NCBI RefSeq assembly: GCF_000972845.2
Contig: NC_040028.1
Span: 12,930,244-12,994,243 of the forward strand
Source: Larimichthys crocea
Taxonomy: Eukaryota; Chordata; Actinopteri; Sciaenidae
Direction: 5' to 3'
DNA length: 64,000 nt
This document shows, in pieces, positions 24,992 to 36,375 of this stretch (position 1 is its first letter; each line of letters begins with the position of its first letter). A program made the translations under genes and the position numbers. Under the pieces are notes generated by a model. It saw only the letters and a program-made list of their open reading frames with translations, made no database searches and was not told the origin of the DNA.

Positions 24992-25042
24992 GTTCAGTTT
25001 CCTCTCTCGCTCTCTTCCCTCTTTCTCTCTCGCTGATCAACA
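24876..25042. repeat. Polypyrimidine (CT)n tract, internally duplicated
   Basis: Long CT runs are interrupted twice by the same TGTTCAGTTTCCTCTC segment (about 24947-24964 and 24991-25008), which shows tandem duplication of a CT-plus-spacer unit. Frames through it read SLSLSL or REREREG and are not genes. Confidence 0.9.
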
Positions 25043-25453
25043 ACTGCGAATCATTCTTTTTCCTTCCTTTTTTCGACTTCATATTTTCTTATTCTGTCTG
25101 TTAGGTGTTAGCAGTTAACTGGCTCATGACAGATGATTAATAAATGTTGTTTGTTTTTTAAATAATTTTAAACTCTGTCTTTAGAAACCTTACAGCCATC
25201 ATTTTGAGAGCCACCAGAGCTGCACTGTAGATTTTACCGTGAAAAAGTAAAAGGCGGCATGAAATATGACTGTATAGGGTAAAACAAAACCTGTACAAAG
25301 GAATTTGTACAGAATAAAGTGGTATTTTATATTAGAAAATGTTAATTATACAGTAAAACACTAATATTTAATGGCATATTTTACTGTCTTTTACCGTCAT
25401 TGTTTGGCAGTTTTTTATTGTGATATCTACAGACATTTTAAAATATTAAATGT

Positions 25454-25708
25454 CTTCCTCCTTCTGACTGACTGTTTTCAGCAAATGACAGGCGAGTGTG
25501 TGAGGAATAAGGAAGACCAGTGGGCATTAGCGTCACATTACTGGTTAATGACTTGGTTGTGTGTGTTGTTCTTCCCACATATTAACTTAAAAAGTGAGGA
25601 TATGTCAATCATGTGTGCACAATTTGTTTCTGCTGCCCCCCAGTGGCCCAAAAAATCTTCTTTTGCAGGTTAAATCTAAATTCAAATGCACATTAAGAAG
25701 CAAACTCC
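25454..25708 (+). repeat. Dispersed repeat, copy 2 of 2 in window
   Basis: Partner of 22511-22746 in direct orientation. Relative to copy 1 it carries an insertion after GCGAGTGTGTG (GGAATAAGGAAGACCAG) and other small differences. It is therefore an old dispersed copy, not a fresh duplication. Confidence 0.8.
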
Positions 25709-26324
25709 ATGTCATGCGTCTTAAATATTAACAAAGTTCATTTTAAAATATGGAATAAAATGCCAACCTTAAACGTGAAATTATATATTTATACCATATT
25801 TATTATGGTAATATTCTGGCAGCTGCCAGATTTTTTTGTTGGCTCAAGCACTATATAGATTCTATAAGAAAACCCTTGTAACAATAACATTCACATTAAC
25901 ACATTCAAGAAATGTACTTAAGTTAGGTCACATTATGCAAGTCACGTTGACATTACTGTGGCAAAAAGTCATGTGATACAGCAGCACTGTGCTCTGAAAC
26001 CCATTATTTTTAATGGTTTGTGCTGTGTTGTGTTTTTTTGCTACGTCAAGCAATGTGCAGTGCACAGCATAACACACTGCCAATGCACTTGCACCCAAAG
26101 CTCAACCAGGTTAAACTCTGGATGTGGGGTGTGTGGGGTGAGCCCAGCGATGAGCCCACCAAAAATCACATTGTGTCTGTGCAGACACACTTTGTTGCTC
26201 TATACACTACGTCACCTGAAGCTGTCTAATGCAGATGCTTAACCCTGTGTCTATATGAGATGCTGAGGGTCATCACAAAACATGCATATGTGAGGAAGAG
26301 AACAGGCTGGATGTATGTTGTTGT

Positions 26325-26394
26325 ATTCGTGAGCAGGCTGAGGCCCTTGACCACAAGGGTCATTGTAGTCAGGGGGCTCAGCCTGCTCACGAAT
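26325..26394. repeat. 70 nt hairpin-forming inverted repeat
   Basis: The left arm ATTCGTGAGCAGGCTGAG (26325-26342) is the exact reverse complement of 26377-26394. Past a single bulged G, CCC pairs with GGG. The loop of about 27 nt holds a second small stem (GACC/GGTC). The size and shape resemble a miRNA precursor or cruciform. No transposon ends were recognised around it. Confidence 0.85.
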
Positions 26395-27634
26395 AGAAAC
26401 ATCTACTGTACACTGTCTATCTTACAATAGTTACACCAATCAATCTAAATGATGTCAAATCTAGTGCAGTCCATATCACAGCCCTGACATGCTATCTATA
26501 TGAAAACTATAGTTTTATGTTTGCTACCAAGGTCATACTTTAATGTGGTGTTGTACAGGACTACATTATATTGAGGTGTTGCTTAAAAACTTGGCCTTTT
26601 CTTTTTATCTCAGACGCTTGTAGAAATTCAAGCTATCTACTCAAATACTCAAATACTCTACACCATTGAGAGCGAACATTACTGTCTGGTATGGTTGAGC
26701 TGAACTTTCAGTAGCTGGTACTCTATCATGCCTGAAAGACATCTATATCAGATGCTGGAAAAACAAAGTTAAGATAATTTTTATTTATCCCAACCACCAG
26801 GATGTCAGCATTTCTTCTTGCTGCGCTCATGAGGAAGGGTTTGGATACACCTGACCAGCACTGAGAGGCCCATGAAGAGTCCATCCCAGAGGTGGGATCC
26901 TAAATGAGGAAACTTTGCTAACAGTCAAACATCAAGCAAGGTCAACAACACAAGACATAGCAGCCAGATATTACTTACTAGTCCAACAGCAAGAAGCCCA
27001 GATCGGCGTCAGATTACATTGATCGCTTGCCCAGCTCCAGTTCTAGCATGACACCGTCTCTGCTCCCGTTCAGCATGCCCTACTGGGACAAAACATTTCT
27101 CCATAAAATATGATCCAGTTTCACCAAAATCAGTGAAGTAGTTGGTGGTGTGTGCAGAGTGGGAATAACAGAGGCATTACAAGTTCTGTGTAGCATCAAA
27201 ATAGTATTGAAGCTGTCACTCGAACCCAGAAAAGTTATATAATGTTGCTTTAAGTTCTAAGACAATTCATTTCTGACCACGCCATGGAAACAGGAAAATA
27301 TGGCAGAGCATGTCAAAGCCTGAGGGAAAACTAGTGCAAGAGAACATAAAACTGCACTGTGCTCCCTCAGACTGCCTCCTCTGTTAGATCTCTTCTTACT
27401 GTATAGTTCTCACCATTACCATTACATTATCTCTCTGTGTGCCTCTTTTTCTCCCCCTCACACCCACACACACAGAGTACATCCTGCACAGTATGTCACA
27501 GAGCTCTAAAGGTGTCACTGCAATGTGTCGGCCTGTTGTTGTGCTGCCGGCTATTTCTGTAGTGAAGTCACTGATGAATAAAGCCAGTAGCAGCCATCTA
27601 TCTGTCCACTTTGGTTTTCTTAAAGCTCCCCCTT

Positions 27635-27638
<4 letters not shown>

Positions 27639-27687
<49 letters not shown>

Positions 27688-27688
27688 A
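27639..27688. repeat. (CA)n microsatellite
   Basis: A near-perfect CA run of about 50 bases. Confidence 0.95.
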
Positions 27689-28843
27689 TACATGTACATA
27701 GATGTACATGTAACAGTTTTTGCTTTCTCTTTCACACACATGTGGCGTGTTGCCTCATTTCACTAAATCCTGCATTGCTTCCTGCTGCTGTACATGTGAG
27801 CTAAAAGAGGCTGATCCCCAGAGAAACAAGAAGAGCATGCTTTATTTTCTCCCCTCTCCCCCTCCTCTCGTTCTCACATTTCCATCTTCCTGTTGCCTGG
27901 ATGTTACACTGAGCTGTCGTTAATTTTAGTGAATAAAAGTTCTTCAGTTCATTTGTAACTTTCTCTGTCTGATATCAACAGCAGTCAAACAAAGCAGCAT
28001 AGAGGGGGGGTTGTCAAAAAAAGAAGCCATGAACAGAGGTTGTACTGTAAAACCACAACCCAAAGATGGGGACAGTTATAACGATGGGAACTCTGTGGAG
28101 GCACAAGAGAAAAAACCTACAGGGCACGAGCTAATCTAAAAAAGGGAAACTGGCTCTCCTGCTGCCTTGGTTCTCCTAAGTAGCCCAGAGGAATGTGATT
28201 GTGTTGGAGGAGAAAAACACCATTTGCTCCAAGTTTCTAACACTTCCCGAAGTATGTCTGACATTCACTGATAACTTTCAAGCACTATTCTGTATTTTTT
28301 TTTCAAGGCAGTCAGAGGAGGGAACACGGTCTGTTGAATGTCAGAGATGATGATGTAATTGTAAAGGCAAAAGGTCACGTGGTGGGGATAAAGTCATATT
28401 CCACTAATTGAAACTTGAATATCAGCAACAATAAAGAAAAGGGGCCACAGATGGCCCACAGCTTAAACTGAGAAGCAGACAAACAGGCACAAAAGCACAA
28501 TTTTGCCTCTTTTGTGACAAAAAGCAGATTACAGATTAAAGCCATTATATAGCTGCTCAGGTCTTGATTTTGTTTTGTGCCAAAACCCTGTCTCTTTACA
28601 TATAAATTAATTTGCCACTAATTGTTATGGTGTAATGGGCAAACTAATTTTAACCTGATTACATCAGATGTTTTTTCCCACAGAACCATCTGGGAAGTGG
28701 TCATTGGAAACTGTTTGGAATAAGGTCGGCCACTTTTAAAAAACACTTATCAGGTGATTGGATGAACCATCTGTCTATCACCACTCTTCACTGTTGTTCT
28801 TTGCTTTTCTTTCAATGAAATGTTTTTCAATGTTTTCTCATCT

Positions 28844-28941
28844 CGCAGGTTCTCGTGAATCGTGGCTATGCCTAGATCGGTGATTGTGGTTGTGCCTGCT
28901 GCTGTGGTCCTGCTTGACATCTACTACAAATACTATTATTG
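28844..28941 (+). mobile_element. L2 LINE 3'-UTR fragment
   Basis: CGCAGGTTCTCGTGAATCGTG, CTGCTGCTGTGGTCCTGC and TCTACTACAAATACTATTATT follow the same order as the 3' UTR of the L2 copies at about 35007-35075 and, reversed, at 49018-49078. It is a short diverged remnant. Confidence 0.6.
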
Positions 28942-31900
28942 AGTGTTCCTGAAAGAGCACACTATATACTATTCACAGCACTTATTATTATTCTTACGCC
29001 CTTTTTTTGGCATGCTACTTCTCCCGAAGTTTTTTATGGGGGCGATGGGGCCAGAGTTAGGCACACTCAGAATTTCTTCGGAAATCTTTCTAGTTATTAC
29101 TACTACTATTACTTTTACTAGCATCCCTCTTGACTAGTGCTCACCAGGAAAATGTACAGTGGGTTTTTAGAGCTTTTTCAATGGAAATCACTGTTTGTTG
29201 TAGTGGAATTAGCAATTTTATAGGAGCAGTGAAAGTGAACCAAAACAGTAACACATTGATGTATTTCCAAAATGTCTTAAACAAAGACCACACCCCCTAT
29301 TATATATATGATAGAAACTAAGAAGAAGCAAAAGGGGTCCCCTTTAACCAAGTGCTATGAGTTCCTAATTATAGGCACATAACTATAATGATTATCCTGC
29401 TTTATTTTCTGAGATAATGTAGGGAAAACAAATTGGGTATGTTAGTGACATCATGTTTCTCTCAAATATATTTGCTGTTCCAACTGAAGACCATACTTGT
29501 TTGTGCAGGTATCTGGTGCAAGTATGTTATCAGAATATTATTGCGACAGCAGACCCTAATCACCTCTGTGAAATGAGAAAAAGAACAAGAAACCTCCTCT
29601 ATAGTTTCCCCGATTGACTGTTTTTTCCATTAACAAGTGTGTGGGCGTGTCATGTGGGCTTGGACACAGGTGGCTTTTAACCGTCCAAGTGATGAAATGA
29701 GAGGACACCAGTCTAGTTTCATCACAGGGAGAAACAGCAGTTGCAACATCAAATGTGTTATACACTGCGAACACGGTGCAACTTCAAGGATGGTTTGTGA
29801 GTAGATGAGAAGATGTGACGCACAGATTGAAGGTTTGAAGGTCACAATTCAGTCAGTTTCATGTGACACCTGCTACAAGGGGGGAAGAAACTGCAGAGGA
29901 TGCATCTATAGCTACAAACTCTGGTTCTTTATTTCACCTCTGGAGACCCTCTGTACCTATAGTGGTTGAGTTAGAAAGCGCTCCACATGCCTCTGCACTG
30001 CAGCCTGTTTCACTTCCTCTAAACTTCACATTTTCTTGTTGATACGTTACAACCACCATCATCATCATCATTTCACCATCAGTATTGTGTCGTAGACAAT
30101 TATATACATGGAAACAACTCACCACCATGTATACAACGTTGACTACACACCGCCCACACAGGCAGTGTTTCACACACATACACACAATAGGAATCAATAT
30201 GACTACTGCAAAACAGGAAGTGGGAGGTAGTAATAAATGGACAAAAGACAGATGCAGTGGCTTGAAGAGTGCAAGGCAGCTGCGTGAGCTGTATACAAGA
30301 ACAAGACAACACAACAGATCTTCCATTCCATTGGTTCAGCATGTTCAGCTGTTTTTCACCCAGTAACATGACAGATTTTTTCATCCTAGATTGCTCATGG
30401 AAAATAATAGCAACAGTAGTCATTCAATTCCCCTGTCTGTCCAGCCTACTCATCTGAGCTCCATTCATCTGCATCCACACCTCACCCACAATGGATGAAT
30501 CAAAGAGTTCACAAAAATCAGTCAGGGACACTCTCCAGAGCCATCAGTAACATTTGTGCACATTTCATAATGGAGCGCAGTCACAGCTGGTAAGTGGCTG
30601 ACAACTCAATTACTGAAGAGTAGGTTGCTTTTTTGTGTGGTGGCCTTGACATCAGGCATTTGATTCCTCCATCAGCTGGCAGTCATTTTTGATGTCATAC
30701 ACATGGATGATCATTTAATAGCCCTCAGACAATGTGAGTTCATCTAAAAGCATCCAGCTTTCAGGATTTTTGCACAATAGTTACGGAAGAGGCAACCATC
30801 TGTAACTATTGAGTTGAGAGTTAAACACTGGACTAAAAATAAAAGTCTTTCAGTCTTACAAAAAGTGCAGTTTAACACTGCAGGTCCCAGAATTCTGAGT
30901 GCAGAATTCTTTGAGCTGTTTGAGCAACTGTGGCACAGACGAGAGCAGCCCATCCATCCCTTGTGTCATGCCCCCACCACTTCTTTGGTGAAAGAAGACC
31001 CTAAAGATTGACTCTGATCTGGAGAATATAAAGTAGACATCCATGTATAAGTAAACAAACACATATAGTCTTTAAGAGCATAATGCATGGTGGGTGTGAG
31101 AGAAAGAGGGTCGAATAATTCCTACCACCTTCCACTGAATGTAAATACAAATATTGGATGCCTGTTGCAGAATGCAGATCCAAGAAATGGGTTTTTCATT
31201 TCACTACATCTTAAGCATTAGAGCCTAAAGGGTCTTAACAGGAACAATGTTTATGACAACATGAGGTGTCCAGCTCTTCTCCACCCTTTTACTCTCTGGT
31301 GGTTGAACAGCTATAATGTATGCAGACAATCCAGATACATCACACCCAGCCAATAATGGGATTTATATCTGGAATATTGAGCAGCCTGGATTCCTCTGGG
31401 GAGAAGAGGCATTAGAATGACTGCTCTAAACCCCCTGTGTGTTCACAGTACAATATCTGTTTTTTGATACAAAGAAATCTATTGCATTGATGAAAAGCCA
31501 TTACTGACTCTGTGTTCTTAACTTAAACAGTTTGCCAATATTGCTCAAAAACACAACAACAGCCTTTTGAGCATCTTGACATGAATTCAACATTAGCAGA
31601 GTTGAGCACAATTTCCCTTTTAAAATGCATTCTAGGGTACATTTTCCTATTCATTCAACTCAACAGTTAATCCTATGCACAGGTTTGAAAGTAAATCTCT
31701 GAGAATCAATGTACTGATTGACTTCACCTTACGTAGGATGTGACATTTGCTAGGCTGATTATATCATGACGTATTACTTCAGCAGCTGCTTCGCTGCTCC
31801 AAACTGGAGTGAGATGTAGCGTAACTGTTGATGTGAACTTTATCTGGTATGTAGGTCAGTATGCAGAATGATAGCTTATGTGTCTTGCCTGGTACTTCAG

Positions 31901-32132
31901 CAGGAAGGGAGCAGCAAAGACAGACATCTTTATATATTTATTGACTTGAGGCACCAGTAACCATGCAACTTTACCACTAGACGCCACTAAATCGTGCATA
32001 CTGGAACTTGAATGTAAAATTTATATTACTTTGGTGCAAGCCTTCTGCAGAGATTTGTAAATGGATTCTGCTGATGTGTATTGAGAATATGTGTCTATGT
32101 AATCAGATTTGATCAGCAGGTGTAGTGGGGTT
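28942..32132. other. Unique intronic sequence
   Basis: No exon or clear repeat family. An ATC trinucleotide stretch lies at about 30052-30072. The part at 28960-29120 (TTATTATTATTC, CTTCTCCCGAAG) resembles dispersed fish sequence but was not assigned. Confidence 0.45.
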
Positions 32133-32404
32133 GGGGCGGCTGTGGCTCACAGGCAGAGCGGGTTCGATCCCCAGCTCCTGCAGTATGCATGTCGAAATGT
32201 CCTTGGGCAAGACACTGAACCCTGTGCCATCGGTGTGTGAATGTATATGAATGGTTAGATCCGCAAACTGATGAGCAGTTGGCACCTTGCATGGTAGCCA
32301 ATACCATCAGTGTGTGAATGGGGTGAATGAGATATGTAGTGTAGAGCGCTTTGAGTGGTCGGAAGACTAGAAAGGCGCTATATAAGTACAGTCCATTTAC
32401 CATT
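32133..32404 (+). mobile_element. tRNA-derived SINE (internally deleted head)
   Basis: The head is GGGGCGGCTGTGGCTCA, followed after a deletion by a perfect pol III B box GGTTCGATCC at 32161. The body carries CCTTGGGCAAGACACTGAAC and GCACCTTGCATGG. The tail has AGCGCTTTGAGTGG, GGCGCTATATAAGTACAG and TCCATTTACCATT. This is a widespread percomorph SINE. Part of the tRNA-like region between A and B boxes is missing, so it is not a tRNA gene. Confidence 0.9.
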
Positions 32405-32591
32405 TGTGACTGTGAATGCGTATTTTAGAACCTTCTCCAGTCCCATAGGCCTTCACATCATCTAACTCCATCTCCCACCATACACAGACTGTGAATCTAA
32501 CTCAAGGTCATCTTCTGGCCTTCTGCTTTCCGTAGACTACTACTGATATCAGCCCTAACTATAAGTTATATCGGGGTCGGTGCCTTGCTCA

Positions 32592-33375
32592 AGTAGTAAG
32601 GTATTATGAGCTCTTTTAGATATGAATGTGCCTGACCATGAAGAGCTTTGTAAGTAAGGAGAAGAATTTTAAATTCTATTCTAGATTTAATAGGAAGCCA
32701 ATGCAAGGAAGCCAAAATGGGAGAGATGTGATCTCTGATCTTGGTTCCTGTCAGAACACGTGCAGCAGCATTCTGAATTAACTGCAAAGTCCTAAGAGAC
32801 TTATTAGAGCAGCCTGATAACAAAGAGTTACAATAGTCCAGCCTAGAAGTAACAAATGCGTGGACTAGTTTTTCTGCATCCGCTTGAGAGACAATGCGTC
32901 TGATTTTGGCGATGTTACATAAGTGGAAGAATGCAGTCCTCGAAATTTGTTTTATGTGGACGTTAAAGGACAAATCCTGATCAAAAACAACTCCAAGATT
33001 CTTTACAGTGGAGCTGGAGGCCAGGGTGATCCCATCTAAAGTAACTAAGTCTCTAGAAAGAGAATTTCTGAGGTGTTTCGGTCCAATTACAAGAGAGGTC
33101 ATCCAACTTTTATATCCTTAAGGCATGCTTGGAGTTTGGAGGCTTGATCGATAAATATAATTGGGTGTTGTCAGCATAACAATGAAAGTTAATGGAGTGA
33201 CTCCTAATAATGTTCCCTAGAGGAAGCATATATAAACTAAAAAGAAGTGGTCCTAGTACAGAACCTTGTGGGACTCCATGACAAACTTTGGTATGCATGG
33301 AGGATTCATCATTGACGTGAACAAACTGAGGACGTTCAAAGAAATACGACTTAAACCAGCTTAGGGGCGGTTCCT
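32592..33375 (-). mobile_element. L2-clade LINE fragment (RT region, antisense to plus strand)
   Basis: Minus-strand frames at 33110-33298 and 32566-33102 encode the [20 protein letters not shown] motif, then [39 protein letters not shown] and the C-terminal LQLIQNAAARVLTGTK region of an L2-type reverse transcriptase. Compared with the copy at 48545-52284 it lacks about 22 bp before the YADN-downstream helix and about 40 bp before VIGPKHLRN. The catalytic YADD box reads YADN. It is dead and truncated at both ends. Confidence 0.9.
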
Positions 33376-33416
33376 GAACACAAATGGTGTGTCACTAATC
33401 TCGAAGAATCTCGTTT

Positions 33417-33585
33417 AGTCTGGCAAAATAATCTTAAAACAGGAAGGCTCTCCGTAATGCCAGAGTAGCCTACTACTCTTCATTCAGGAAGGCTCTCCGT
33501 AATGCCAGAGTAGCCTACTACTCTTCATTAACAGAGGAAAATAAGAACAACCCCAGGTTTCTCTTCAGCACTGTAGCCAGGCTAA
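33417..33585 (+). mobile_element. L2 LINE fragment, first part of a split sense copy
   Basis: Corresponds to the linker between endonuclease and RT (WQDNLKTYRKALRNARAAYY region of the 50-52 kb copy) but with stops. It contains an exact 45 bp tandem duplication, 33440-33484 and 33485-33529. It breaks at 33585 where a DNA transposon is inserted, and the same L2 sequence resumes at 34066. Confidence 0.85.
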
Positions 33586-34065
33586 GGCCACGTTCAGACA
33601 GGGGCAGGCAAACCCGAAACTGGTGGTGGGAGGGTAGTGGGTTGCTGTGGCTCTGTCTATACCTGCTGAATGTAACCACTGTGAAACAATCAGGAAATAA
33701 CTTTATTTCTCTGATTAACAGCTTTATCGAGGCAAGCACTCACTCTCTATTATTGTTATTCTATGTCTCTCTAGCAAAGCTTGCTCTCTCTCTCTCTCCC
33801 TTATCATCGGATACAAATCAAACTAAACTTCTTCGTATCACTATTTTGCGGTGTAAATTGTGAGTCGGAATCAGATTTAGAAGCTGATTGGCGGCCGGAG
33901 CGCGACGTGGGGCTCCATTTTCCCAAAAGTTGAATCTGACTCAACTTCTCTCCCACACACCTGCAAAGTTTTTTGCAGCAATGCCTGCAAATGGGCTGCT
34001 TGTGCGGAAACACGCGCGCCCCACTGAAATGAATTGAAAAACAACTGTCCCGATATGAATGCCCA
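33586..34065. mobile_element. 480 bp non-autonomous DNA transposon inserted in an L2 copy
   Basis: The L2 sequence GCCAGGCTAACAGAGA is split as GCTAA | insert | CTAACAGAGA, so the insert has a CTAA (or TAA) target duplication. The left end is GGCCACGTTCAGACAGG and the reverse-complemented right end TGGGCATTCATATCGGG, imperfect inverted repeats. A 3 bp TAA duplication would suit PIF/Harbinger, but the class is not certain. No transposase is present. A CT-rich stretch lies at about 33783-33800. Confidence 0.65.
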
Positions 34066-35530
34066 CTAACAGAGAGCCACAGCTCTACTGAGCCATCTTT
34101 TCCTTTAGGTCTAACTAGCAATGACTTTATGAGCTTCTTTAATAATAAAATTATTACTATTAGAGACAAAATCCATCACCTCTTGTCCTCAACAGGCATT
34201 GATCTGAATTCTTACACAGCAAGATTGGAAACAGCTGTAAAACCTTTTTTTCTCTCATTGACCTTCATCAAATAACTAAAATCCAAGCATGCCTTAAGGA
34301 TATAAAAAGTTGGATGACCTACAATTTTTTGATGTTAAATTCAGACAAAACTGAAGTTCTTGTAATTGGACCCAAACACCTCAGAAACTCTCTTTCTAGA
34401 GACTTAGTTACTTTAGATGGGATCACCCTGGCCTCCAGCTCCACTGTAAAGAATCTTGGAGTTGTTTTTGATCAGGATTTGTCCTTTAATGTCCACATAA
34501 AACAAATTTTGAGGACTGCATTCTTCCACTTACGTAACATCGCTAAAATCAGATGCATCGTGTCTCAAGCGGATGCAGAAAAACTAGTCCACGCATTTGT
34601 TACTTCTAGGCTGGACTATTGTTCTATTGACTATTGGACATTTTTAAGAATAGACTTAAGACTTTCCTTTTTGATAGAGCTTATAGTTAGGGCTGGCTCA
34701 GGTCATCCCTTAGTTATGCTGCTATAGGACTGAACTGCTGGGGGACTCCCCCCCCCCTATCTATCTATCTATCTCTCTATCTCAGGGTTGTGCCTAGTCA
34801 GATAAGGTATTGGTTAAAGATGTAGTCACATCTCCCTTTACTGAACAGTCTACTCAAAACTTCTCTCTTACTCTCTCTCTCTCTCTCTCTCTCTCTCCTC
34901 GCTTCTCTCCTCTCTCTCTCCTCAACCACCATCTGTAAACATACATGTCTCATTAATGCATGTTACTAACCAAACTTCCCCGGAGTTTCTGTGCTCTGTC
35001 GTCCAGCAGGTTCTTGTGGATCGTGGCTGCTGCTGTGATCCTGCATGACGCCCACTACATATATTACTACTGTCATTATTGTTACCATATCTCCATTACA
35101 GTTTATAGTTAGTTGATGATTTGCTGCTGCTGTGCATTTGTGTCTCTCTATCTCTCTCACAGGTTCCACTGCTACTGTAATCATTTTATCATTCATTGTA
35201 ATTCATTGTCATTTTATCATTCATTGTGATTCATTGTCATTTTGTCAGTCATTGTAATTGTACAATATGTCTCTGTATATTTGTTCTGTACACTGACATC
35301 CATTGCACGTCTGTCCGTCCTGGGAGAGGGATCCCTCCTCTGTGGCTCTTCCTGAGGTTTCTTCCACATTTTTTCCCTGTTAAAGGTTTTTTGTGGGCAA
35401 GTTTTTCCTCACTCGAACCGAGGGTCTAAGGACAGAGGGTGTCACTCCCTGTACACATTGTAAAGCCCTCTGAGGAAAATGCACTTTGTGACTTTGGGCT
35501 ATACAAATAAAATTGATTTGATTTGATTTA
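34066..35530 (+). mobile_element. L2 LINE, second part of the split sense copy, with 3' UTR and tail
   Basis: Resumes the L2 copy interrupted at 33585. It encodes SNDFMSFFNNKIITIRDKIHH, then jumps (deletion of most RT motifs) to SWMTYNFLMLNSDKTEVL and KNLGVVFDQDLSFNVHIKQI, then after a second deletion reaches the ORF end (about 34625-34690) and a full 3' UTR. The UTR includes CTAT and CT microsatellites (34755-34785, 34866-34900). It ends with TACAAATAAAATTGATTTG repeats, the L2-type ATTTG tail. Non-functional. Confidence 0.9.
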
Positions 35531-35802
35531 ATTAGTTTTATGCTTGGCTAAGTTATCTTTATGTTTTACTGCTTCTTGTTTTTACTAGCTCGATTGTATT
35601 TCATCATATAAGCTACACAGCTACGTTAGCTAAGCAGTGCTATTTACCTTGATACTGTGTGTTTAGCTTCTTTAATGATATAAATGTCTCATTGTACTGT
35701 GTTATAGTTTCACAAGATTCCCATTAAACTTAATGGAAGTGAATCATCTGTGTCCCTGAGTTTTTTGGGAGTGTTTAAACTGAATGGAAACTTAGCCCAT
35801 GA

Positions 35803-36200
35803 CACGTGCAGCAGCATTCTGAATTAACTGCAAAGTCCTAAGAGACTTATTAGAGCAGCCTGATAACAAAGAGTTACAATAGTCCAGCCTAGAAGTAACA
35901 AATGCTTGAGACAAGATGCGTCAGATTTTTGCGATGTTACAACAACTCCAAGATTCTTTACGGTGGAGCTGAGGCCACAGTGATCCCATCTAAAGTAACT
36001 AAGTCTCTAGAAAGAGAGTTTCTGAGGTGTTTGGGTCCAATTACAAGAACTTCAGGTTTGTCTGAATTCAGCATTTTTATATCCTTAAGGGATGCCTGGA
36101 GTTTAATTAACTGATTGGTTTCATCAGGCTTGATTGATAAATATAATTGGGTATCATCTGCATAACAATGAAAATTAATGGAGTGATTCCTAATAATGTT
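35803..36200 (-). mobile_element. L2 LINE fragment (antisense)
   Basis: Contains the reverse complement of the NAAARVLTG to SRLDYCNSLLSG region, then KNLGV, LRNSLSRDLVTLDGI and [16 protein letters not shown]. It keeps the YADD box at about 36150, unlike the copies at 33.2 and 50.3 kb which read YADN. Internal deletions are present. It is truncated on both sides and is followed by a Tc1 fragment. Confidence 0.85.
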
Positions 36201-36231
36201 AATAATTGCTTGGGCTTTCTGCAATGTACAG

Positions 36232-36375
36232 GGTTCAGCATGGACACCCTGACTGGTCTGCGGCTACGCAGCCCCGTACCAACAAACTGTGATGCACTGT
36301 GTGTTCTGACACCTTTCTGTCAGAACCAGCATTAACTTTTTCAGCAATTTGAGCAACAGTAGTTCATCTGTTGGA
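36232..36375 (-). mobile_element. Tc1/mariner transposase fragment
   Basis: On the minus strand the sequence reads TVAQIAEKVNAGSDRKVSEHTVH, here broken by a small deletion, then a region corresponding to LLRMGLRSRRPV in another frame. This is the N-terminal helix-turn-helix part of a Tc1-like transposase common in fish. The catalytic part is absent. Confidence 0.75.

Larger units (their letters stand above)
25709..28843. other. Intronic sequence with hairpin and CA repeat
   Basis: Contains the hairpin at 26325-26394 and the CA array at 27639-27688. The segment at about 26981-27252 shares ACAGCAAGAAGCCCAG and ATAAAATATGATCCA with 37357-37900, so it is probably an old dispersed repeat. No exon was found. 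Confidence 0.45.

Noticed and set aside
24747..25118. Open frames rich in RERERE or SLSLSL
   Set aside because: They are readings of the CT tract on both strands.
32161..32171. tRNA gene, from a perfect B box
   Set aside because: The surrounding sequence is a tRNA-derived SINE with a deleted head and SINE tail, and no cloverleaf can be drawn.
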